Shown piece by piece: positions 25,876 through 36,154 of a DNA stretch of 64,000 nt. Under the pieces are notes generated by a model. That model was given only the letters and a program-made list of their open reading frames with translations, ran no database searches and had not been told where the DNA came from. Both the position numbers and the translations under genes were made by a program. Source of the DNA: Limoniibacter endophyticus (GTDB taxonomy: Bacteria; Pseudomonadota; Alphaproteobacteria; Rhizobiales; Rhizobiaceae); contig NZ_BMZO01000004.1 of assembly GCF_014652835.1 (NCBI RefSeq), positions 226,865-290,864 of the forward strand, read 5' to 3'. Every line of letters starts with the position of its first letter. The stretch's first letter is position 1.

Positions 25876-27652
25876 CGGCTTTCTGTCCCGCTATAATGAA
25901 GAACTCGCCGGACTGCGCCGCCGGGCTGCGCGATTTGCGGAAAAATTTCCCAAGATTGCCGGGCGCCTGCGGCTGAACGGCGAAGTCGCGGATGATCCGC
26001 ATGTCGAGCGGTTGATACAGAGCTTTGCCTATTCCGCGGCGCGCGTGCGCCAGAAGCTGGACGACGAATTTCCCGAGCTCACGGACAGCCTGCTGGAAAC
26101 GCTCTACCCGCATTATCTGGCACCGCTGCCATCGATGAGCGTGGTGCAGTTCACGCCCAGCGCCACGCTGGCAGGGATCCAGAAAATTGCCCGCCATACG
26201 GAGATTCTCGCCGAACCGGTGAATGGCGAAGCCTGTCGTTTTCGCACCACGCAGGATGTGGAGATTGCGCCAGTCGAGATCGTGTCCGCAGCCCTTTCCG
26301 GTCAGCCGATCAACGCCCCGCTCTCGCCGCAAACGGGTGCTGCGGGCTGCCTGCGACTGTCGATCCGTCCGCTCGATCCGCGCAAGACGTTTTCCGAACT
26401 GAAGATTTCGAAGCTGCGTCTGCATATCGGATCGAACTGGCCGCAGGCCATCGCGCTGCATACTCTGCTCTGCAATCATACGCTCGGAATCGGTCTTGCG
26501 AAGCACAGTGATGATCCGGACGCCATCTTTCTCCCAGCCTCCAGCCTGAAGCCTGCCGGCTTTGCCGAAGAGGAAACCATGCTGCCCTACCCGGCCAGCA
26601 GTTTCGCCGGCTATCGACTACTTACAGAATTTTTCGCCTTGCCGCAAAAATTCCTCTTCATCGACATTGAAGGGCTGGATCGCCATGGCGACGACAATCT
26701 GGAGATCTTCGTCTATCTTTCCGAGAGCGATCCCAAACTGGAACGCGCCGTTTCCGCACGCGATTTCGTTCTGCACGCAGCCCCGGTCATCAACCTGTTT
26801 GAGCAGGCCTGCGAGCCGCTGGTGCTTGACGGAACGCGCACTGAATACCGCCTTCTACCGGATGCACGCCGCCAGAAGACACGCGAAATCCATGCGGTCC
26901 AGCGCGTTGTGCTATCCGGCCACGAGCGACCGGAAGAAGTGAGCCAACCTTTCTTCGGGCGGACGCAGCGGGCGGGAAGCTATAGTTCCGTTTTCTGGCA
27001 ATTGTCGCGCCGTTTCGACCCGTCGGACGGCACGAGCGACATCGACATCGCTTTCATCGATCGCGGACGCACGCCAGCCAGCGCCCTACAGGCGGTGGCG
27101 AGCATCGACGCGCTGTGCATGAATCGCGATCTGCCCGAAAAGCTGCCCTTTGGCGGCGGCCATCCGCATTTGAAACTGGCCTCCGGCAATGAATCTGTCG
27201 CAAATGTCAAGGCGCTGATGGCGCCGACACCCTCGGTGCGCATGAACGATCCGGACGGACGGCACTGGCGACTGATGTCGCATCTCAATCTCAACCACCT
27301 GTCGCTGTTTGACAATGACGGTGCGGCGCTGAAGGACATGCTTTCGCTCTATGCCTTTCGCGACATGCCGGAAACGCGACAACTGGTGGAGGCGATCATT
27401 CGCGTGGATGCGAAAAGCTCGACGGCGCGGCTTGCCCATGGGGGCATGGTTTCAGGGACCGACGTCCGGCTGGAGTTCGATCCCGCAGCCATCGACCGCG
27501 CATCCGCCTATCTTTTCGCCAGCGTGCTCGACCGCTTCTTTGCGCTCTATGCCTCGATCAACAGCTTTACCCGCCTGACCGCGACGCTGAAAGGACATTC
27601 GCGCCCGATCGCAAGCTGGCCGGCGCGCGCCGCAATGAGGCCGTTGCTATGA
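25868..27652 (+). CDS. tssF: T6SS baseplate protein TssF
   Basis: 594 residues starting MADGFLSRYNEELAGLRRRA, the family opening, followed by FPKIAGRLRLNG and DDPHVERLIQSFAYSAARVR. It ends with the TssF-type HGGMVSGTDVRLEFD region. TssF forms the baseplate wedge with TssG and TssE. The frame extends 24 codons upstream inside tssE, but the conserved opening fixes ATG 25868. It overlaps tssG by four bases. Confidence 0.94.
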   Translation: MADGFLSRYNEELAGLRRRAARFAEKFPKIAGRLRLNGEVADDPHVERLIQSFAYSAARVRQKLDDEFPELTDSLLETLYPHYLAPLPSMSVVQFTPSATLAGIQKIARHTEILAEPVNGEACRFRTTQDVEIAPVEIVSAALSGQPINAPLSPQTGAAGCLRLSIRPLDPRKTFSELKISKLRLHIGSNWPQAIALHTLLCNHTLGIGLAKHSDDPDAIFLPASSLKPAGFAEEETMLPYPASSFAGYRLLTEFFALPQKFLFIDIEGLDRHGDDNLEIFVYLSESDPKLERAVSARDFVLHAAPVINLFEQACEPLVLDGTRTEYRLLPDARRQKTREIHAVQRVVLSGHERPEEVSQPFFGRTQRAGSYSSVFWQLSRRFDPSDGTSDIDIAFIDRGRTPASALQAVASIDALCMNRDLPEKLPFGGGHPHLKLASGNESVANVKALMAPTPSVRMNDPDGRHWRLMSHLNLNHLSLFDNDGAALKDMLSLYAFRDMPETRQLVEAIIRVDAKSSTARLAHGGMVSGTDVRLEFDPAAIDRASAYLFASVLDRFFALYASINSFTRLTATLKGHSRPIASWPARAAMRPLL

Positions 27653-28683
27653 GGCGGAAGCAGATGGTGACGCTTGCACCTGTACGAGAGCACAGCGATC
27701 TTGCCAAGCTCCTCGAGACGGAACCGGAGTGCTTCGAACCCACCACTGCGTTCCGGGTAGCACAGGCCAGTGCCACCATGCTGGATGCCGGAACCCATGC
27801 GGGCGTGACGCCGGCAGCTCTGCCCGTCAGCGGCTTTTCCCGTGACGCGGACGGCACGGCGCGCCTGCGCAGCACTTTTGCAGGCGTGAACGGCGTCAAC
27901 GGTTCTCTGCCGCCCGCCTATGACGCGCTCGTGATGCGCGAGGAGCGTAATCGCGCGCATGGGCTTTCCGCCTTTCTCGACATGTTCAGTGCCCGCATGG
28001 CCGAGCTTTTCGTCGATGCCTCGGAGAAATACAGGCTGGCGCGATGCATGCGCTGGTCCGCCGCGCGAAATGTGCAGAACGGCTTCGTGACAACGCTTCT
28101 GGCATTGTGCGGCTTTGGCACGCGCAATCTGCGGGATCGCACGAAGATCGAAGAAGATACGCTGCTGCGTTTTTCCGGCTTCTTTGCCAATCGCACCCGC
28201 AACTCCGCCGCCCTTGCTGCAATGCTGCGCGAGGTGAGCGGCCTGCCGGTCGGGATAGAGCTGTTTCGCAGCCGCTGGCTGGATATTCCAGTCCATGAAC
28301 AGAGCCAGATAGCGAAGGGCGGTGCTGTGCAACTCGGGATCAATGCGACGGCTGGGGCGATGGTGCACGATTTCGCTGGTAGTTTCAGGGTGATCATCGG
28401 CCCGCTCCGCTACGCAGACTATCTATCGCTAGGGCCCGGCAGCCACAATGTCGAGGCGCTGTTTGCGCTGACGCGGCTCTTCGTCGGGACAGGCTTCGAT
28501 TTCGACATCGAAATCGTGCTGCGCAAGGAGGACGTGCCTTTCTGCCAATTGGGCGGTACGGGCGATCCGCCCCGTCTTGGCTGGAACAGCTGGGCACGCA
28601 GCGAACCGGCGTTAGAGGACAGCCGCGATGCGATCCTGCGCGAACCGCCCCTGACGACGAGGGAGGTGGTCCATGCGACTTGA
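27649..28683 (+). CDS. tssG: T6SS baseplate protein TssG
   Basis: 344 residues. It has the TssG/ImpH pattern FLDMFSARMAELFVDASEKY, LLRFSGFFANRTRNSAALAA and LRYADYLSLGPGSHNVEALF. It forms the baseplate wedge with TssF and TssE. Overlaps with tssF (4 bases) and the FHA gene (11 bases) point to coupled translation. The first 20 residues vary in the family, so ATG 27649 or ATG 27664 could be used. Confidence 0.93.
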   Translation: MRRKQMVTLAPVREHSDLAKLLETEPECFEPTTAFRVAQASATMLDAGTHAGVTPAALPVSGFSRDADGTARLRSTFAGVNGVNGSLPPAYDALVMREERNRAHGLSAFLDMFSARMAELFVDASEKYRLARCMRWSAARNVQNGFVTTLLALCGFGTRNLRDRTKIEEDTLLRFSGFFANRTRNSAALAAMLREVSGLPVGIELFRSRWLDIPVHEQSQIAKGGAVQLGINATAGAMVHDFAGSFRVIIGPLRYADYLSLGPGSHNVEALFALTRLFVGTGFDFDIEIVLRKEDVPFCQLGGTGDPPRLGWNSWARSEPALEDSRDAILREPPLTTREVVHAT

Positions 28684-29791
28684 GCTTCGCCAGACTGCGG
28701 GACCGGCGCTTGCAGGCACAGCACGCTTTTCCATGCAACGCGGACGGGTGACCATGGGCCGCGCCTATGATTGCAATTGGATGGTGGAAGACGAAACCCG
28801 CACCATCTCCAAGCAACATTGCCGCATCGAGCGAGACCGCGATGGCTATATCCTTTTCGACATGAGCGCCAACGGTACGCGGGTGGATGGCGAACTCCTG
28901 CTGGAAGGCCAGAGCAGGCGGCTGAACGACGGATCACAGGTGCAGCTCGGCGCCTATGCCTTCGAGGCAGCGATCAACGGCGCCAATGAGCATGACCGGG
29001 ATGAAGCGCGAGAGGATGTTGCCCCGAGCGGCGAAACGCTGACGATTTCGGCCATTCTTTCCGATGTCAGCCCCGGCGGCAGCACAACGGGCATTCTCGC
29101 GCCCGGCTCCGACGATTGGGCGCTACCGGTGGCCCAGCCGATTAGGGGAACTCCTTCGTCGCGAAATGTCGACATCGGCTGGAGCGGGCCGCCCCAGACA
29201 GACGGCAGCGGTTTCCTGCCGGACGACTGGAACCGCGACCTCGACATGGGGAACCGGCTTGAACATGCATCCGCCATGCATGTCTCCGTGCCGATCACCC
29301 GTTCCAAACCAAAAGCCGCCGAAAAGGCAGCCACGGCAGACAAGGCCTTCAACGCGATTTTCGAGGAACAACCGAAGGAGGTGGCGCCGCGCGCGCCCGC
29401 CGATGACCAGACGCTCCCGTCTCTCCTGCTACGTCAGGAGACGGTTCTGGCGCGTCTCTCCAGCGACCTTGGTCTGCGCTTCGAGCCAGCAATGACGGGA
29501 CAGGTTTCGGATCGGATGACGCGGATTGCGGTCGTGCAGGAAGAGATCGCCAGGCGCATCGAGGAGATGATGGCGCTTAGCAACAAGATGCTGGAGCCAC
29601 GCGTGATCGAGGCGCGGGTGGATGCGCGCAAGCGCCTGCTGCCCTGGCAGAGAAACGGCGCTTACTGGGCAGAATACAAGGAACAGTTCGAGCGCCACGG
29701 GCAAGCTGCCAGCGTGCATGAGACATTGGTTTCCGCTGTTGCCGCAGCCTTGGCTGGCAACGGCGGAAAAAAGACAGGCGAGGAAGAATGA
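28673..29791 (+). CDS. fha: T6SS FHA-domain protein (Fha/TagH, ImpI)
   Basis: 372 residues. The N-terminal FHA domain shows GR (TMGRAYDCNW), SK-x-H (TISKQHCRIE) and NGT (SANGTRVDG), the phosphothreonine-recognition set. A low-complexity middle part is followed by a conserved helical C-terminal region (LPSLLLRQETVLARLSSDLG). In related systems the FHA protein binds phosphorylated TssL after PpkA acts. It lies between tssG and tssK with overlaps on both sides (11 and 4 bases). Confidence 0.92.
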   Translation: MRLELRQTAGPALAGTARFSMQRGRVTMGRAYDCNWMVEDETRTISKQHCRIERDRDGYILFDMSANGTRVDGELLLEGQSRRLNDGSQVQLGAYAFEAAINGANEHDRDEAREDVAPSGETLTISAILSDVSPGGSTTGILAPGSDDWALPVAQPIRGTPSSRNVDIGWSGPPQTDGSGFLPDDWNRDLDMGNRLEHASAMHVSVPITRSKPKAAEKAATADKAFNAIFEEQPKEVAPRAPADDQTLPSLLLRQETVLARLSSDLGLRFEPAMTGQVSDRMTRIAVVQEEIARRIEEMMALSNKMLEPRVIEARVDARKRLLPWQRNGAYWAEYKEQFERHGQAASVHETLVSAVAAALAGNGGKKTGEEE

Positions 29792-31143
29792 GAAGCGAAA
29801 ATCGCGTTGCCTGGAGAGAGGGCATGTTCCTTCGCGTACAGCATTTTCAGCAGTCGGACCGCTGGACGGAGCGGCTGGTACGCAGCGCGACACGCGCGCT
29901 TTCGCCCTATCCCTGGGGCGTAGCCGAAACAAGCATCGACCGCGGTGCACTGGCTATCGGCCAGTTCGCGCTGTCGACGTTGCGCGGCATCCTGCCGGAC
30001 GGCACGCCGTTCGAAGCTCCCATCGACACCGACCTGCCCGCCCCGCTCGAGCTCGACGAAACGGTGCGCAATGCCATCATCTATCTGGCCTTGCCGGTTC
30101 GGCAACCCGGAAAGGCGGACATGACTATGAAACCGACGAGTGCCGGTCCTAACGGGTCGGCCCGCTCGGTTCGCATCGTTGCAAGTCCCTACGAAGCCCC
30201 AGACGCCAATATTGACACGGATTTCATGGCGCCGATCGATGTGGGCCGCCTCAACCTGCGCTATCTCAAGACCGGCGACGAGCTTGCCGGCTACGAACTC
30301 ATCGGCGTTGCACGGGTGCTGGAAGTACGCTCCGACCGGGCAGTCATCCTCGATGCCGACTATCTGGCGCCTTCGCTCAATTGCGCCGCAGAGCCGCGTT
30401 TGAAGGAGCTGGTAACCGAGTTGCTGGGGATTGTGCGCCACCGCGCTGAAGCAATTGCCGAGCGTATCGGCGACCCGACCATCCGGGGGACGGCGGAAGT
30501 GGGAGACTATCTCCTGCTGCAAATCCTAAATCGCACTGACCCGCTCCTGGCACATATTCTTTCCAATGCGACACGCCTGCACCCGATCATGCTCTATGAG
30601 GAATGCATTCAGCTGGCTGGAGAACTTGCGACGTTTACGACCGACAAGAAGCGCGCCAGCGACTTTCCACCCTATCGCCATGATGATCTGAAGGCGACCT
30701 TTGCAGCCGTATTCGACGATCTGCGCGCCTCGCTTTCCGCCGTTCTGGAACAGGCGGCGGTTGCCATCGAGCTTTCGGAGCGCCGCCACGGCGTACGGGT
30801 CGGCACGATCCACGACCGCACACTCATCAAGGATGCAGGCTTCGTGCTGGCAATCCGCGCCGACATGCCCTCGGAAGAAGTGCGCCGCAAGCTGCCCGCG
30901 CAGATCAAGGTCGGTCCGGTAGAGCGCATTGCCGAGCTGGTCAATGTGGCGCTGCCGGGGATCCCTGTGCAGCCGCTGCCGGTCCTGCCGCGCCAGTTAC
31001 CCTATCGCTCCGGCACGATCTATTTCGAACTCGACACGAAATCTCCCCTTTGGAAGCAGCTCGAGACGTCCGGAGCGGTCGCCCTGCATCTCTCCGGCGA
31101 GTTTCCGGGTCTTGAGATGGAATTGTGGGCGATCCGCGAATGA
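29788..31143 (+). CDS. tssK: T6SS baseplate protein TssK
   Basis: 451 residues starting with VAWREGMFLRVQHFQQSDR, the TssK signature, followed by LRYLKTGDELAGYELIGVAR and IPVQPLPVLPRQLPYRSGTI. TssK trimers connect the baseplate to the TssL/TssM membrane complex. The start overlaps the FHA stop and the stop overlaps tssL, both as ATGA. Confidence 0.95.
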   Translation: MRSENRVAWREGMFLRVQHFQQSDRWTERLVRSATRALSPYPWGVAETSIDRGALAIGQFALSTLRGILPDGTPFEAPIDTDLPAPLELDETVRNAIIYLALPVRQPGKADMTMKPTSAGPNGSARSVRIVASPYEAPDANIDTDFMAPIDVGRLNLRYLKTGDELAGYELIGVARVLEVRSDRAVILDADYLAPSLNCAAEPRLKELVTELLGIVRHRAEAIAERIGDPTIRGTAEVGDYLLLQILNRTDPLLAHILSNATRLHPIMLYEECIQLAGELATFTTDKKRASDFPPYRHDDLKATFAAVFDDLRASLSAVLEQAAVAIELSERRHGVRVGTIHDRTLIKDAGFVLAIRADMPSEEVRRKLPAQIKVGPVERIAELVNVALPGIPVQPLPVLPRQLPYRSGTIYFELDTKSPLWKQLETSGAVALHLSGEFPGLEMELWAIRE

Positions 31144-32645
31144 CCAGGGACAACGGCGCAGAAGCACCGCAATGGCAGGACCTGCCAACCGTCGTCGAAC
31201 TAACAGAGGAAGGTCAGCGCAAGGCGCTTTCCGCCCAGCGCATGGCCGAAATGCTGGATGATATTGTCGAGCCGGAAGCCACAGCCCAGACCGGCCAGGG
31301 AGGCTGGTCCGTTGAAAGGATGATGCGCGACTTTCGCTTCGGCGGCGATGAAATGCCGATAATCGTGCGCTCCGCCGCACCCCTGCTCAATCTGGCGCAC
31401 GGGCTACGCCAGACCGACGCGCAGCCGGATATCGAGGAGTTGCGCGGTATCAGCTTCGATGCCGTCCGCCGCTACGAGCGCGATTTGGCGGCAGCACGCA
31501 TCAGCCCGGAACGGGCGCGGGCAGCGCATTACGTGGTTTGCGCAACGGTTGACGACGTGATCCTGAGCAAGGCCTGGGGCGTGCGGGCGGGCTGGGCGCG
31601 TTCCGGCCTTGTCTCAACCTTTCATATGGATGTGACCGGCGGCGACCGCGTGTTCGACCTGCTCGACCATTTTCACCAGAACCCCGGTGCCAGCAAGGAC
31701 CTGTTGCTCCTCATCTACCTCTGCCTTTCGCTCGCCTTTGAGGGGCGCACACGCGTTTCGCCGCGCGGCCCACTGGAACTGGAACATATTCGCGGCGGGC
31801 TTTATCGCTCGTTGATGGGACAGTATGGCGATTTCGAACGTGAACTCTCGCCGCACTGGCGGGGTGTGTCGGCCAGGCATACGCCCTTGAAGACGGCGAC
31901 CGGGCTATGGACCCTGCTCGCCGGGCTGATGCTGGCACTGGCACTCGGCTACATGTTCTTCACTCTGTCGCTCAATCGCGTCTCGGACGGCACCTTCCAG
32001 CAACTGGCGGGACTGCCGCCGCGCGACACGCCATCCATTCGGTTTACCGAGCGCGCCGAATCCGCGCAGCCGCCACCGGTGGTTTATACTCCGCCCGAGC
32101 GCAAGCAGATCGTACAGTCGACTGAGCTGCAAAATCTCATCGGCTTCCTGCAACCGGAAGTGGATCGCAAGCTAGTGACGCTATCCGATGCCGATGGAAG
32201 GCTGCGCATCCGCATCAGCAATTCCGGGCTGTTCGCAACAGGCAGCGCCGAAGTGAGCGATGAATTCCGCGGGCTGCTGGAACGAATCGGCGGAGCACTC
32301 GCCAGCGAAAAATTCCGGGCTGTCGTGGTCGGCTATACCGATAACGTGCCGATTCGTACCGTTCAGTTTCCGTCGAACTGGCATCTTTCGGAGGCGCGCG
32401 CCAAATCGGTAGGCGAAATTCTGACGGCCTATACGGGATCGGAAGCCATCCTGACGGAAGGTCGCGCCGATTCCGATCCGCTGGCGACCAACGATACCTC
32501 TGAAGGGCGCGAAACCAACAGGCGCACTGAAATTCTCGTTCTGACCAATCCCACCGAACAACTCGAAGCACACGGCATATTTGCCGATCCGCCTCGCCTG
32601 GATGCCAGTGGTCCGGCCGCCGGCAACGGAGGTAATGCACCGTGA
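31140..32645 (+). CDS. tssL: T6SS membrane protein TssL with C-terminal OmpA-like domain
   Basis: 501 residues. The cytoplasmic DotU/ImpK domain (AAHYVVCATVDDVILSKAWG) is followed by one membrane segment (GLWTLLAGLMLALALGYMFF) and a periplasmic OmpA-like peptidoglycan-binding domain (VVVGYTDNVPIRT, NWHLSEARAKSVG). This is the 'extended' TssL that anchors the complex to the cell wall without a separate TagL. The N-terminal tail holds Thr17 in LPTVVELT, a candidate PpkA target by analogy with Agrobacterium TssL. ATGA overlap with tssK defines the start. Confidence 0.95.
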   Translation: MTRDNGAEAPQWQDLPTVVELTEEGQRKALSAQRMAEMLDDIVEPEATAQTGQGGWSVERMMRDFRFGGDEMPIIVRSAAPLLNLAHGLRQTDAQPDIEELRGISFDAVRRYERDLAAARISPERARAAHYVVCATVDDVILSKAWGVRAGWARSGLVSTFHMDVTGGDRVFDLLDHFHQNPGASKDLLLLIYLCLSLAFEGRTRVSPRGPLELEHIRGGLYRSLMGQYGDFERELSPHWRGVSARHTPLKTATGLWTLLAGLMLALALGYMFFTLSLNRVSDGTFQQLAGLPPRDTPSIRFTERAESAQPPPVVYTPPERKQIVQSTELQNLIGFLQPEVDRKLVTLSDADGRLRIRISNSGLFATGSAEVSDEFRGLLERIGGALASEKFRAVVVGYTDNVPIRTVQFPSNWHLSEARAKSVGEILTAYTGSEAILTEGRADSDPLATNDTSEGRETNRRTEILVLTNPTEQLEAHGIFADPPRLDASGPAAGNGGNAP

Positions 32646-35600
32646 TGAACCCGCTCAGCAGTTTCTACGTCATCCGCAGCCATGTCGAATCCTATGCGAG
32701 CCTGATCGGTTATCGCTTCCTGTCACTGTTCTGGATTGTCGCGCTCGGGATCGTCATCTGGTTCTACGGCTCCATGCTGGCGCTGGGCGATTGGCGTCCG
32801 CTCACGGCTGTATTCAACCGGATCGTCGCGATCGGCATCCTCATTCTTGGCTGGGTGCTGTGGACGATCATTTCACTGGTTCGTGCCCGTCGGCGTGACG
32901 ATGCGCTTGTGGAAGGGATCGAGCAGAATGCCGCCGCCGAAGCTGCCGCTGGCCATAACGCGGAAGTGGAGGAGATCCATGGACGACTGAAGGAAGCAAT
33001 GTCGCTTCTCAAACGCATCGCCAAGAAACGGTTCGGCTATGTCTACGAGTTGCCCTGGTACGTGGTCTTCGGCGCCCCGGGTTCAGGCAAGACAACGGCG
33101 CTGACCAATTCCGGCCTGAAATTTCCGCTTGGCGACGCGCTCGGGCAGGCCTCCGTTGAGGGCATGGGCGGTACACGCAATTGCAATTGGTGGTTTGCCG
33201 AGGAGGCGATTCTCATCGACACCGCCGGGCGTTACACGACACAAGACGACCTGAACGGCACTTCCAGGGCCGGGTGGGAAGGTTTTCTCTCGCTACTCAA
33301 GAAATATCGCAAGTCGCAGCCGATCAACGGCGTGATCGTGACGCTCTCGATCGGCGACCTGATGAAGCGCGACGAGCAGGTGCAACTCGAAGAGGTGCGT
33401 GCTGTTCGCCAGCGTCTTTCGGAGCTGGATGATTATCTGGGCGCGCGCGTTCCGGTCTATCTCATGCTCACCAAAGCCGATCTGATGACGGGTTTCGTCG
33501 AATTCTTTGACGGGCTGAGCAAGAGCGACCGAGATCAGGTCTGGGGCATGACCTTCGGGTTGGAAGAGAGCTACGGGGCGAAATTTCTTCCAGAACGCTT
33601 CATGGAAGAGTTTACGCTGCTGCAGGAGCGTATCGGCGCCATGCTGCTTGAGCGCATGCAGCAAGAGCCCGATGCAGCCAAGCGCGGGCGTATCTTCCGT
33701 CTACCTGCGGAGCTTGCCTCGCTGAAGGAGCGCTTGCACGAGGTGATGGGCGAACTTTGCGCCTCTTCCAGGCTGGTGGAAGCACCGCTCCTGCGTGGCG
33801 TCTACTTCGCCTCAGGTACGCAAAGCGACGTCGCAACCATCGAGACTTCCGGCTCGCTGTCACGCTTGCGCCGCAGCTATTTCATTGAGCGACTGTTTAA
33901 AGGGGTGATCTTCGAGGAAGCTTCGCTCATCACCCGCGACAAGCGCCTGTCGCGCCGGCAACGGATGCTGCGCCGAGGCGCCTATGCGTTAGCCGGGTTT
34001 GCCTTCGCCTTCATACTCGCGGGCTGGTTCACGGCCTATTTCCAGAACAGCCGCGCCCTTGCGCAGGCACAGGACAGGATCGCCGCATATGATCAGCAGA
34101 TCCAGGGAATTGCGGTACGCGACGTTTCGGATGCCGATTTCCTGCGCGTGCTGCCCGCCCTCGATTCGCTACGCAACGTGACGGCTGGCTTCCAGAACGA
34201 CGGAGACTGGATGCCTCGCTTCGGCCTGGATCAGGGCGAAAAGATTGCCGGCCGTCAGCGAGAAGCTTATCAGCGCGCGCTCAATGCCCTTCTTCTGCCA
34301 CGCGTGCTGGTGCAGTTGCAGGGTGACATCGAGCACGAGCGCGATGCCGAAACGCCCGACGTAGCGCGGACCTTCAACACGCTGAAGCTCTATGGCATGC
34401 TGGGGGGGCTTGGTCCTGTCGATCGCGATTTCGTTGCCGTTCAGGCGCAGGACATGTTCGAGCGCCTGTTTCCAGGCGAAGGGCGGCGTGCCGCACGCAA
34501 CGCGCTGGTGGCGCATGTGGAAGCCCTGGCGCGCGGGGCGATGGTTCCGATTACACTCGACACGACGCTTATCGCCGAGGCACGCGCAATCATTGCCGAC
34601 CAATCTCTGGGAAACCGCGCCTTCGATATTCTGGTTAATCTGCGCGATTCCCGCGCCTTGGGTCCATGGAATGCCGCCGACGCGTCCGGACCGCTGGGCG
34701 AACAGGTTTTCGCGCGAAAATCCGGCGCGACGCTGCGCGAATCCATTCCCGGCATCTACACAGGAACAGGGTATCGCGCCGTCGTGCTGCCACGCGTGAG
34801 CGATGCGGCACGGCAGGCCCTCGCGGAAGAATGGGTGCGCGGCTGGCAAGCTAATCCGGCCGGGTCGAGCGTCGAGACGATTACGCAAGCCGCATTGCAA
34901 CTCTATTTCGACCAGTTTGCGCAGCGTTGGAATGCACTGCTCGCGGATATCGTCACGCGTCCATCGCAGACGCTGGGCGATGCGACCGAAACCTTGCGCG
35001 TGCTTTCCAGCGACCCCGGCCCTGTAGAAACGATTGCCAAGGCAATCGCCGCGGCCACCGATCTTGGTGCGCAATCGGGAATGCGCCTTGCCTCGACGGG
35101 TGACAATGCAGATGCAATCGCCAGCGCCTCCAGTTCAGCGCTGGTTACGGCGGCAAATGCGCCCGATCCATACGGCCCGCTGCGCGAGGCGCTCGAGGTA
35201 GCGCAGAATGCGCAAGGCCCGGACAGCGAACAGCCACGGTCGCGGATCGGCAGCCTGCGCCCGATTCTGCAGAAGCTCTACGGCCAATTGTCCCGCGCCT
35301 CGACTTCCTCCGGCGACGTGGCGCAGATGTTCGACGTCGACAGCCAGCTGACCAATGCCAACCAGGATCTGATACAGGAAGCCCGGACCCTGCCGGCGCC
35401 GGTCGATCAGTGGATGGCCAGCGTTTCTGCCGATATAGGCGGACTCGCCGTGAAAACGGCGCGTGGCCGGATCGGTAATATCTGGGCGGCAAGCGGCGCA
35501 AATCTGTGCGGCAATATCGTCAGCGGCCGCTATCCGTTCGATCGGGAGTCGAGCCGGGACGTTGCGATGGCTGATTTCGTGCGGCTGTTCGGCCCGAGCG

Positions 35601-36154
35601 GGCTGTTTCAGAGCTTCTTCAAGGACCGCCTGGAGCCTTTCGTCGACAAGAGCGAAAGCCCCTGGGGCTGGCGCGGCACATTTGGTGGCGAAAGCATTCC
35701 CAGCCCGGCACTGGCGCAGTTTGAAAATGCCGACAGGATCCACCGCGCCTTCTTCCCCGCCGGGAGCGAGCAACCGGCGGTGTCGATCAATGTCAGAACG
35801 GTATCGCTTGCCCGCACCAATGCGGCGATGCTGAGCATCCAGGATGAATCCATCGTGCAATTTGCCGACCGTCCAGTCTCGAAATCCTTCAGATGGCCGG
35901 CGCAAGGCCGGAAAAATCAGTCCTATATCGCATTTCAGCCAAGCGGAATTGCGGGCGCCACAACGACATCCGGCGACTGGTCACCGTTCCGGCTGTTCGA
36001 TCGCGCGAATATCCAGATGCAGGGCGACGACGTTTTCCTCGCTAGTTTCGACAAAGGTGCGCAGCGCGCCACGTTCGAAGTTCAGTTCGGCTCGGTGCTC
36101 AATCCGTTCCGCCTTCCTGCACTGACGGAGTTTCGCTGTCCGACGCAGTTTTGA
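32642..36154 (+). CDS. tssM: T6SS inner-membrane protein TssM (IcmF)
   Basis: 1170 residues. Two N-terminal membrane segments (about 25-75), a cytoplasmic NTPase region with Walker A GAPGSGKTT and Walker B ILIDTAGRYTT, and a third membrane segment (YALAGFAFAFILAGWFTAYF) precede the large periplasmic part and the DUF1215-type C-terminal end. TssM spans the periplasm and links TssL to the outer membrane. tssJ, its usual lipoprotein partner, is not seen in this cluster. The stop overlaps tagF by one base. Confidence 0.96.
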   Translation: MMNPLSSFYVIRSHVESYASLIGYRFLSLFWIVALGIVIWFYGSMLALGDWRPLTAVFNRIVAIGILILGWVLWTIISLVRARRRDDALVEGIEQNAAAEAAAGHNAEVEEIHGRLKEAMSLLKRIAKKRFGYVYELPWYVVFGAPGSGKTTALTNSGLKFPLGDALGQASVEGMGGTRNCNWWFAEEAILIDTAGRYTTQDDLNGTSRAGWEGFLSLLKKYRKSQPINGVIVTLSIGDLMKRDEQVQLEEVRAVRQRLSELDDYLGARVPVYLMLTKADLMTGFVEFFDGLSKSDRDQVWGMTFGLEESYGAKFLPERFMEEFTLLQERIGAMLLERMQQEPDAAKRGRIFRLPAELASLKERLHEVMGELCASSRLVEAPLLRGVYFASGTQSDVATIETSGSLSRLRRSYFIERLFKGVIFEEASLITRDKRLSRRQRMLRRGAYALAGFAFAFILAGWFTAYFQNSRALAQAQDRIAAYDQQIQGIAVRDVSDADFLRVLPALDSLRNVTAGFQNDGDWMPRFGLDQGEKIAGRQREAYQRALNALLLPRVLVQLQGDIEHERDAETPDVARTFNTLKLYGMLGGLGPVDRDFVAVQAQDMFERLFPGEGRRAARNALVAHVEALARGAMVPITLDTTLIAEARAIIADQSLGNRAFDILVNLRDSRALGPWNAADASGPLGEQVFARKSGATLRESIPGIYTGTGYRAVVLPRVSDAARQALAEEWVRGWQANPAGSSVETITQAALQLYFDQFAQRWNALLADIVTRPSQTLGDATETLRVLSSDPGPVETIAKAIAAATDLGAQSGMRLASTGDNADAIASASSSALVTAANAPDPYGPLREALEVAQNAQGPDSEQPRSRIGSLRPILQKLYGQLSRASTSSGDVAQMFDVDSQLTNANQDLIQEARTLPAPVDQWMASVSADIGGLAVKTARGRIGNIWAASGANLCGNIVSGRYPFDRESSRDVAMADFVRLFGPSGLFQSFFKDRLEPFVDKSESPWGWRGTFGGESIPSPALAQFENADRIHRAFFPAGSEQPAVSINVRTVSLARTNAAMLSIQDESIVQFADRPVSKSFRWPAQGRKNQSYIAFQPSGIAGATTTSGDWSPFRLFDRANIQMQGDDVFLASFDKGAQRATFEVQFGSVLNPFRLPALTEFRCPTQF

